From Candidatus Sulfopaludibacter sp. SbA3 (GTDB lineage Bacteria; Acidobacteriota; Terriglobia; Bryobacterales; Bryobacteraceae): DNA of 12,318 nucleotides. Position 1 is the first letter of the stretch. Each line of letters opens with the position of its first letter. The position numbers were made by a program, and so were the translations under genes. Location: contig OKRF01000020.1 in the NCBI GenBank assembly GCA_900290315.1, positions 2,641 through 14,958 of the forward strand. Reading direction: 5' to 3'. Shown piece after piece: positions 7,210 through 12,318 of the stretch. The notes below the pieces were generated by a model. The model had not been told where the DNA came from and made no database searches. It saw only the letters and a list, made by a program, of their open reading frames with translations.

Positions 7210-8004
7210 TCAGGCCAGCAAGTCTCCCGTCATCACAGTGACGGCCTGTCCGCCCAGTTTGACCCGATCGCCGGCCATCCGGACCCGCACCACGCCGCCG
7301 CGGGCCGATGCCTGAAAGGCCGTGAGTTCCGTCTTCCCCAATTTCTCCGCCCAGTACGGTCCCAGCGCCGTGTGCGCCGACCCCGTAACAGGATCCTCAT
7401 CGATCCCCGAGCCGGGCGCGAAGAAGCGGGACACAAAATCGAATTCGCCGCCGGTACCCCGTGCCGTGACGATCACGCCGCGCACGGGGATTTTCCTGAG
7501 AGTGCCGTGGTCCGGCGAGAGGCCGCGCAGCATCTCCTCGGAATCCACTTCCACCAGGTAGTCGAAAGCGTTCCGCCCGACGAATTTCGCGACGCTCACG
7601 CCCAGCGCCGGCAGAAGTTCCGGGGGCGCCTCCGCGAGCACAGCGATCTTCGCCGGAAAATCCAGCTCGATCCATTCGCCGCTCCGGTCCGCAGTGAGGA
7701 GCCCGCTGCGCGTATGAAACCGTGCCTGCTGCCCCTCCGGCAGATGTCCGTCTTGCCACAACACATGCGCGCTGGCCACTGTGGCGTGACCGCACAGATC
7801 CACTTCCACTGCCGGGGTGAGCCAGCGCAGGTTGTAACCGCCATTTTGCGGCGTAAGAAATGCCGTTTCCGAAAGATTCATCTCGCGAGCCACATCGCGC
7901 ATCCACTGGTCCGGCTTGGACTCCTTGAGCACACACACCGCGGTCGGATTCCCGGCAAACGGACGATTGGTAAACGCATCCACTTGGACGATTCGTATGG
8001 CCAT
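7210..8004 (-). CDS. PhzF family isomerase/epimerase
   Basis: A 264-aa cytoplasmic protein of the PhzF/diaminopimelate-epimerase fold. The N-terminus (VQVDAFTNRPFAGNPTAVCVL) is diagnostic. Glu46 in NLSETAFL matches the catalytic glutamate of PhzF (Glu45 in Pseudomonas). CGHATVASAH (71-80) and DEDPVTGSAH (202-211) are the two mirrored half-motifs of the pseudo-dimeric fold. PhzF itself isomerises a phenazine precursor, but no other phenazine gene is here, and most family members have unknown substrates; a general isomerase label is safest. It is divergent from the gene at 8062, with 57 bp between the starts. The ATG at 8004 fits the family start; GGAG lies only one base before it, too close for an ordinary Shine-Dalgarno. 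Confidence 0.93.
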   Translation of the reverse strand: MAIRIVQVDAFTNRPFAGNPTAVCVLKESKPDQWMRDVAREMNLSETAFLTPQNGGYNLRWLTPAVEVDLCGHATVASAHVLWQDGHLPEGQQARFHTRSGLLTADRSGEWIELDFPAKIAVLAEAPPELLPALGVSVAKFVGRNAFDYLVEVDSEEMLRGLSPDHGTLRKIPVRGVIVTARGTGGEFDFVSRFFAPGSGIDEDPVTGSAHTALGPYWAEKLGKTELTAFQASARGGVVRVRMAGDRVKLGGQAVTVMTGDLLA

Positions 8005-8061
8005 ACTCCAGTGTAAACGTGAAACCTTTACCTGCGTGGTGGAGTCTAAGAGTTAACAGCG

Positions 8062-8607
8062 ATGGTGTCCCATTTGGCCAAGCTTTTTGGTGCCCTGGTA
8101 CTGCTGGCGGCAATGTGGGGGCTCAATACCGTAGGCCAGCCCCAGTCGCACGCCTTTCTGCGTACCGCGGAATCACAGGCCGGCCCGGTCCGCATTCTCC
8201 GTTTCTATGCCAGTGTGGGGCTGGTGATGAATGGCGAATCGGCCGAGATTTGCTACGGCGTCGAAAACGCCAAGTCGGTGCACATTTCCCCGCCCCTGCC
8301 AGGGGTTTACCCCTCTGCCCGCCGCTGCCTGCAAGTAGTGCCGGAGCACACCACACACTACACCATCCTGGCCGAGGGGTACGACGGCAGAGTGGCCATG
8401 CAGTCCCTGACTTTACCGGTGCAGAGCGGCCCCGCCATCCAGGCGCCGGCCGTCAACTACGCCCTGGTTCAATTCCCCAATGCTGCGGCGATGGCCTTCT
8501 CGGCCAGCGGACCCATCACCTCATACCCCGCGTCGTTGGGATGCAGTCCGTCCCAGGTGAGTTCCTTGCGCAGCATGCCGTGCTCATCGAGCATGGCCGC
8601 CCAGTAA
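8062..8607 (+). CDS. Secreted or anchored Ig-like-fold protein with an antisense-derived tail
   Basis: An ORF of 181 codons. Residues 1-25 form a signal peptide or membrane anchor (LAKLFGALVLLAAMWGL). Residues 43-122 resemble a small beta-sandwich domain (ILRFYAS, EICYGVENAKSVHISPPL, RRCLQV, TTHYTILAEGYDGR), with cysteines 64 and 89 able to form a disulfide. Similar 'CYGV.NA..V...PP' domains are common in acidobacterial secreted proteins; that recollection is from memory. From base 8469 the frame runs antisense through the 3' end of the SGNH hydrolase gene, giving a serine-rich, non-protein-like tail of about 46 residues. The original C-terminus has therefore probably been lost or extended. 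Function unknown; a role in envelope binding is only a guess. Confidence 0.6.
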   Translation: MVSHLAKLFGALVLLAAMWGLNTVGQPQSHAFLRTAESQAGPVRILRFYASVGLVMNGESAEICYGVENAKSVHISPPLPGVYPSARRCLQVVPEHTTHYTILAEGYDGRVAMQSLTLPVQSGPAIQAPAVNYALVQFPNAAAMAFSASGPITSYPASLGCSPSQVSSLRSMPCSSSMAAQ

Positions 8608-9167
8608 TCCAGATAAACAATCCCGTTCTGCGCGGCGTACGCTTTCATCCAGTCGTTCATAGCTTTCAGCTTTTCCATGGGACGCTTTTCCGACTGCGGG
8701 CCGATATAGTCGCAGACCGGCGTGAGTGACGACAGCACGACGGCGATGTGATGGGCCTTCGCCAGGTCTACCATGGACATGATGTTGGCATGCGTGGCTT
8801 CGGCATCGACCGGCCCCAGGCTGCCGCCGATATCGTTGGTGCCCGCCAGAATCACCACCACGCGCGGCCGCAGATTGATCACGTCCTGCCGGAAGCGCAG
8901 CAGCAATTGCGGCGTCACCTGTCCGCTGATGCCGCGATTGAGGTACGGCTTGGCGGGAAAGAACTTGCCATACCGCCGCCCCCAGAAATCCGTGATGGAG
9001 TCGCCCAGGAACACCACGCGCTTCTCGCCGGCCGCCGGAGGCGCCACCTGGGCATTCTCCGCGGCGTAGCGCCTCAGCGTCGCCACATCGCTTAAAGATC
9101 CACGGGTAGGGGCGGGAGTTTGTGCGGCCGCGGTCAGGGCCAATGCCAGGGCGATCAGAGTGCGCAT
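8469..9167 (-). CDS. Secreted SGNH/GDSL-type hydrolase
   Basis: A 232-aa protein with all four SGNH blocks: GDS with nucleophile Ser57 (VVFLGDSITDFWG), Gly79 (LNRGISGQ), GTND with Asn111 (VVVILAGTNDIGG), and the DxxH pair Asp206/His209 (LTWDGLHPNDAGY). It is an esterase-type hydrolase, probably acting on acetylated carbohydrate or lipid esters; the pattern resembles secreted acetylhydrolases. The frame stays open to an ATG at 9266, but the Met at 9167 begins a clean signal peptide (MRTLIALALALTAAAQTPAP), so that start is chosen; a Met at 9191 is less likely. Export to the periplasm is predicted. It is divergent from the ExbB-like gene, and its 3' end is overlapped by the Ig-like gene. Confidence 0.93.
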   Translation of the reverse strand: MRTLIALALALTAAAQTPAPTRGSLSDVATLRRYAAENAQVAPPAAGEKRVVFLGDSITDFWGRRYGKFFPAKPYLNRGISGQVTPQLLLRFRQDVINLRPRVVVILAGTNDIGGSLGPVDAEATHANIMSMVDLAKAHHIAVVLSSLTPVCDYIGPQSEKRPMEKLKAMNDWMKAYAAQNGIVYLDYWAAMLDEHGMLRKELTWDGLHPNDAGYEVMGPLAEKAIAAALGN

Positions 9168-9220
9168 ACGGATATTGTATGAGGCTTCCATTCCTTCGCA
9201 CAGGGGATCAGAATGGAGGC

Positions 9221-9961
9221 GTGATCTCCGCAGAGGTGATTCAGGCTGTCCGGCGGGCGTCGGCACGATCTTCGGCCCTTGTGCACGAAGACATGAAGCA
9301 GGGCGTGAATGGCTTGGCTACAGTCGCATCTCTGGCGCCGTGGGTGGGACTGTTCGGCACTGTCATGGGCATTGCGGGTCTATTTCGGGGCGTCAATGGC
9401 GACAAGACCGCTTTCATGGCGTGGTTGATGGGTGGCTTGTCACTCGCGCTCTGGCCGACCGCTCTGGGCATTCTTGTCGGCCTGACCTCACTTTGGTGTT
9501 ACCGGCACCTGAACGGCAATCTGAAAGTCTTCGACCGTGAGATGGAAAACGCATCCTTGCAGTTGGTGAACCAACTGACCCGTTACCAAGGGCCGTGGAC
9601 ACCGGCGGCCACAATCCAGGATGTTGCCGAGAGTCCCATGTTTGGCGAGAGTTCTCAGGCCGAATTGGAGCGAGATCGAAAATTCTGGAACGGTTCGATG
9701 ATTCTCACCAGCGCGGCACTGCTTCTGAGTTGCTGTGCACACGTGCCATACTTCCTCGCCTTCGGACTGTCGCCTGGCTCCGTTGCGTTGGCGGCGTGCA
9801 CGTCCGTCCTCTTTACGTTCGGCGCCTCGTGCTTCCTGACCTATCCCATCTGGGTCAAACTTCTGCATCGCAGGCGAGGTGGCCTGGTACTCCTGGGTTC
9901 CCTGCTTTGCCTGTGCTGGTGCGTGGGTGCATTCTTCCTCCTACTTGTCAGGTTCCGGTGA
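9221..9961 (+). CDS. Atypical MotA/TolQ/ExbB-like membrane protein
   Basis: About 246 aa with the ExbB/TolQ channel core. With GTG 9221 as start, GLATVASLAPWVGLFGTVMG (31-50) is the first core helix and GLSLALWPTALGILVGL (72-88) the second; threonines 47 and 80 align with the channel-lining threonines of ExbB (148, 181). The canonical first helix before the long cytoplasmic loop is absent. Instead three further hydrophobic segments follow at about 159-181, 186-213 and 220-243. The frame is open from 9122, but that part is antisense to the hydrolase N-terminus. GTG 9221 follows GGAGG by one base; GTG 9236 and ATG 9293 are alternatives. No ExbD/TolR partner is next to it. Whether it conducts ions is unknown. 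Confidence 0.75.
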   Translation: MISAEVIQAVRRASARSSALVHEDMKQGVNGLATVASLAPWVGLFGTVMGIAGLFRGVNGDKTAFMAWLMGGLSLALWPTALGILVGLTSLWCYRHLNGNLKVFDREMENASLQLVNQLTRYQGPWTPAATIQDVAESPMFGESSQAELERDRKFWNGSMILTSAALLLSCCAHVPYFLAFGLSPGSVALAACTSVLFTFGASCFLTYPIWVKLLHRRRGGLVLLGSLLCLCWCVGAFFLLLVRFR

Positions 9962-10020
9962 AATCCGGAACTTGATGAGTCCCGCTCGCGCGTTAACCCA
10001 ATGACAGAGGGCTCGATGGC

Positions 10021-10284
10021 ATGGCTCAGTTCACAGAGGCTTTCTATACAAATGGCGTTCTCAAACCCAAGGCGGAACTGGGGTTGCACGAGGCCCAGCG
10101 TGTGCGGCTGATCGTCGAACCACTCGATGATAGCTCTGATCGTGGAGACCGGCCCGCTGCGCTGCGGCGGCTCCTGGCGGGAATAGAGGGTATGCAGTTC
10201 TTCTCCCGTGGACGTTTGCCGTCCCGCGACGACCTTCATGATCGGCCCGAACGAACAGAACTGGCCGTCGATGAACGCAGATGA
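10021..10284 (+). CDS. AF2212/DUF104-type antitoxin, no toxin adjacent
   Basis: An 87-aa protein. The N-terminal 36 residues (TEAFYTNGVLKPKAELGLHE, then QRVRLIVE) match the AF2212-like/DUF104 antitoxin domain, a small beta-rich fold found before PIN-domain VapC toxins. The C-terminal part (RRLLAGIEGMQFF, then LPSRDDLHDR) is the usual toxin-wrapping region. The final residues (VDERR) and the stop codon lie inside a repeat element starting near 10263, so the native C-terminus is probably altered. No PIN-domain gene follows; the next gene is an ABC-type permease. GAGGG about 9 nt before the ATG can serve as ribosome binding site. It may be the remnant of a toxin-antitoxin pair. Confidence 0.75.
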   Translation: MAQFTEAFYTNGVLKPKAELGLHEAQRVRLIVEPLDDSSDRGDRPAALRRLLAGIEGMQFFSRGRLPSRDDLHDRPERTELAVDERR

Positions 10285-10342
10285 ACGCCAACAGAATCGA
10301 TGTCTTTTTCTTATCCGTGTATATCCATGTTCATCCGTGGCC
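10263..10342. repeat. Palindromic repeat built from 10-bp units
   Basis: The left end carries a tandem duplication GATGAACGCA-GATGAACGC (10270-10288). The right end carries three 10-bp units in the other orientation: ATCCGTGTAT, ATCCATGTTC, ATCCGTGGCC (10313-10342). The ends GGCCGTCGATGAACG and, on the other strand, GGCCACGGATGAACA agree at 11 of 15 positions as inverted repeats. It resembles 'CACGGATGAACACGGATAA'-type dispersed repeats known from many environmental genomes (recollection, not searched). It overlaps the antitoxin 3' end. Confidence 0.6.
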
Positions 10343-10381
10343 CAAATTGCCGTTCCCGACGCAACCGGACTCCCTCATTCT

Positions 10382-10410
10382 TTGACCCTCCAGCCCCGAC
10401 GTGATATGCT
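10382..10410 (+). promoter_or_regulatory. Sigma-70-type promoter of the ADOP permease
   Basis: TTGACC (10382-10387, 5 of 6 to consensus), an exact 17-nt spacer and TATGCT (10405-10410, 4 of 6). The predicted start near 10417 leaves a leader of about 20 nt that contains the AGGAGG Shine-Dalgarno at 10427-10432. Confidence 0.5.
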
Positions 10411-10436
10411 CTCTCCTTGACCGTCTAGGAGGCCTC

Positions 10437-12318
10437 ATGCAACGCCCGCTCGCCCGCTTTCGTTCCTGGCTCCACGCAACCCTGCGGCGTTCCCGCACGG
10501 AGCAAGAAATGGACGCCGAACTTCGCTTCCATATCGAGACTTTCGCCGAAGACCTCACTCGCCACGGCGTGCCCCGGGAAGAAGCCCAACGTCGCGCCCG
10601 CGCGGAGTTCGGCAGCCTCGACCTCACCCGCGAGCAGTGCCGCGACGCGCGCGGACCGGGCTTGCTCCTCTCCCTGCTTCGCGACCTGAGCTACGGCCTC
10701 CGTGTCCTGCGCAAGAGTCCCGGGTTTGCCGCAATGGCCGTCCTGACTCTGGCGCTGGGGATTGGTGCCTCCACGGCCGTGTTCAGCGTGGTGAACGCGG
10801 TGCTGCTGCGCGCCCTGCCGTATCAGGACCCCGACGGGCTGGTGTTCCTCTGGGAGCCCAGCCCCCACTTTTCGGGCATCCCGCTCGAAGCTTTCAGTCC
10901 CGACAACGCAGACTTCTACGATTGGCAGCAGCAGAGTCACTCGTTCCAAAATCTCGCTTTGTTCACCACCGATCGCCTGAACCTCTCCGGCGACGCCACG
11001 GCCGTCAACGTAGGCGCCTCCCGTGTGACCGGCGATTTCTTCCGGATTTTCGGCATCCCGCCCGAGCTCGGCCGCACCATCGAACCCGCGGACGATCAGC
11101 CGGGAATGCAGAAGGTCGCCGTCATCAGCCACGCACTGTGGCAATCGCGCTTCGGGTCGGATCGCGCCGTGCTCGGCAAAGACCTGCTGCTCAATGCGCG
11201 CCCCTACCGCATCATCGGCGTAATGCCGCGAGGCTTTGCGTTTCCGCACGGGGCCGAGAGTCTGACGGCCAATGGCTGGACAACCGATGTCTGGATGGCA
11301 TGGGCCATGACGCCGAAAGCGAGAGCGTCGCGTGACGACAACTCGGGCAACGCCATTGGGCGCCTGCGGCCGGGCGTCTCCGCCAGCCAGGCCCAGGCCG
11401 AGATGCAGGCCATCGTCGCCCGGCTCGACCCGCTCCACGAACCCATTTTCCAAGGGGCTCACGCCGTGGTGCGGCCGCTGGCGGTCTACCTCACCGGCTC
11501 GTCGCGACGCACCCTGTTGATCTTCCTCGGAGCCGTGTTTCTAGTGCTTCTGATCGCCTGCAGCAATGTTGCCAGCCTGGTGCTGGCACGCGCCAACGGC
11601 AGAACCCTGGAAATTGCCCTACGCGCCGCACTCGGCGCTTCCCGATTGCGCCTCATCCGGCAACTGCTCGCGGAGTCCCTGTGCCTGGCCACCGCCGGAG
11701 GCGTCCTGGGGACGGCAGTCGCCTCCCTGGCAATCCGCGTTTTGGTCCGTTTCCATCCGGCGAGCATCGCCCGCCTGGAAGAAACTTCGATGGATGGACG
11801 CGTCCTGCTCTTCACCATCGGCGTATCGCTGGCCACCGCGATCCTGTCGGGATTGTTGCCGGCCTGGTCCGCCTCGCGCTGCAGTCTAGTCGAAGTGTTG
11901 AAGAGTTCCGGCAGCCGCAGCGTGAAAGGGGGCCGCTTGCGTCACGGGTTGATGGTTGCCGAAGTGGCCCTGACCGTAGTGCTGCTGATCGGCTCCGGCC
12001 TGCTGATTCGCGCCCTTCTCCGATTGCAGTCCGTCGACAAAGGTTTCGCCGCGGCCTCCCGGGTCACCATGACTGTCCGGCTCGATAGCCGATACAACCA
12101 GCAGGGCCGTCAATTCGCGTTCTTCCACAATCTCATCGAGAGGGCTGGGGCCCTCCCAGGAGTCGAGACGGCCGCGGCCGCGGATTTCCTGCCACTCGCC
12201 GGCGGCGAATCCCTCGGCATGCTGCAGGTGGAAGGGCATCCTTTCGATGAGAAGACGCTGTTTGAAGGCCGCAGCGTCACGCCGCGCTACTTTGCCGCCA
12301 TGGGCATCCCTGTAATCG
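10437..12318 (+). CDS. ADOP-family ABC transporter permease (MacB/FtsX-like), 3' end outside the window
   Basis: The ATG at 10437 follows AGGAGG (10427-10432) by four bases, and the frame stays open to the window end (627 codons). Residues 10-75 form the charged helical N-terminal domain of acidobacterial duplicated orphan permeases (EQEMDAELRFHIE, then REEAQRRARAEFGS). LRVLRKSPGFAAMAVLTLAL (88-107) begins membrane helix 1 (about 97-120). A periplasmic MacB_PCD-like domain follows (about 121-340), then FtsX helices at about 359-382, 417-440 and 456-480. GLMVAEVALTVVLLIGSGLL (503-522) opens the second, duplicated half, which is cut off; full proteins are about 800 aa. No ATPase gene is visible in the window. 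These permeases may act in export or mechanotransmission at the envelope, but their cargo is unknown. Confidence 0.93.
   Translation, partial: MQRPLARFRSWLHATLRRSRTEQEMDAELRFHIETFAEDLTRHGVPREEAQRRARAEFGSLDLTREQCRDARGPGLLLSLLRDLSYGLRVLRKSPGFAAMAVLTLALGIGASTAVFSVVNAVLLRALPYQDPDGLVFLWEPSPHFSGIPLEAFSPDNADFYDWQQQSHSFQNLALFTTDRLNLSGDATAVNVGASRVTGDFFRIFGIPPELGRTIEPADDQPGMQKVAVISHALWQSRFGSDRAVLGKDLLLNARPYRIIGVMPRGFAFPHGAESLTANGWTTDVWMAWAMTPKARASRDDNSGNAIGRLRPGVSASQAQAEMQAIVARLDPLHEPIFQGAHAVVRPLAVYLTGSSRRTLLIFLGAVFLVLLIACSNVASLVLARANGRTLEIALRAALGASRLRLIRQLLAESLCLATAGGVLGTAVASLAIRVLVRFHPASIARLEETSMDGRVLLFTIGVSLATAILSGLLPAWSASRCSLVEVLKSSGSRSVKGGRLRHGLMVAEVALTVVLLIGSGLLIRALLRLQSVDKGFAAASRVTMTVRLDSRYNQQGRQFAFFHNLIERAGALPGVETAAAADFLPLAGGESLGMLQVEGHPFDEKTLFEGRSVTPRYFAAMGIPVI

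Noticed and set aside
8019..8729. 236-codon plus-strand ORF
   Set aside because: Different frame over the Ig-like gene and the antisense of the hydrolase; no signal peptide or domain pattern, arginine/proline-rich shadow composition.
9122..9220. N-terminal extension of the ExbB-like gene to ATG 9122
   Set aside because: It is antisense to the hydrolase signal peptide and adds no membrane helix; GGAGG next to GTG 9221 gives a better start region.
9168..9266. N-terminal extension of the GDSL hydrolase to ATG 9266
   Set aside because: It would place 33 polar residues before a clear signal peptide and overlap the divergent ExbB-like gene.
10263..10342. CRISPR array
   Set aside because: The 10-bp units are contiguous, degenerate and in both orientations, with no spacers of regular length.
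10425..11462. 345-codon minus-strand ORF
   Set aside because: It is a high-GC shadow of the ADOP permease, which has a strong Shine-Dalgarno, promoter and family motifs in the plus frame; the antisense product shows no recognisable domain.

Overview
The window reads as high-GC chromosomal DNA of an acidobacterium, probably of the Solibacter/Bryobacter kind. The main reason is the gene at the right edge, which has the N-terminal helical domain and MacB/FtsX layout of the 'acidobacterial duplicated orphan permease' (ADOP) family. Taxonomy is an inference; no rRNA or tRNA is present. No stretch over 300 bases lacks a gene; the longest gaps are 10285-10436 and 3314-3457, and both hold regulatory or repeat sequence.

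Layout, left to right. (1) The 3' part of argS (arginyl-tRNA synthetase, +) ends at 1576. (2) A 63-bp near-perfect palindrome separates it from the convergent motA-motB operon (-), the proton-driven flagellar stator; the motB stop codon lies inside the palindrome. motA is preceded by a near-consensus sigma-28 (FliA) promoter. (3) Divergent from motA is glgC (+, ADP-glucose pyrophosphorylase), followed closely by a DedA-family membrane protein (+). A 26-bp dyad lies between the motA and glgC promoters. (4) The dedA 3' end overlaps by 56 bp the convergent gene of a sodium:solute symporter (-). Directly upstream of that gene, with a 4-bp ATGA overlap, is a 44-codon single-membrane-span ORF. (5) A second 63-bp hairpin, a good intrinsic terminator, separates this pair from a PhzF-family isomerase gene (-). 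(6) Divergent from phzF is a secreted or anchored Ig-like protein gene (+), whose last 139 bp run antisense through the 3' end of a secreted SGNH/GDSL hydrolase gene (-). (7) Divergent from the hydrolase is an atypical ExbB/TolQ/MotA-like membrane protein (+), then an orphan AF2212/DUF104-type antitoxin (+) whose last codons lie inside a dispersed-looking palindromic repeat built on a 10-bp period. (8) A sigma-70-type promoter and a strong Shine-Dalgarno introduce the ADOP permease (+), which is cut by the window end.

The genes are mostly unrelated housekeeping and accessory functions. Only motAB is a clear functional operon; the small ORF plus symporter is a second probable co-translated unit. 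I see no phage, CRISPR, insertion sequence or large defence system. The most rewarding items are the sigma-28 promoter, the small ORF coupled to the symporter, the ExbB-like protein lacking its first membrane helix but carrying three extra ones, the antitoxin running into a repeat, and the two 63-bp palindromes.
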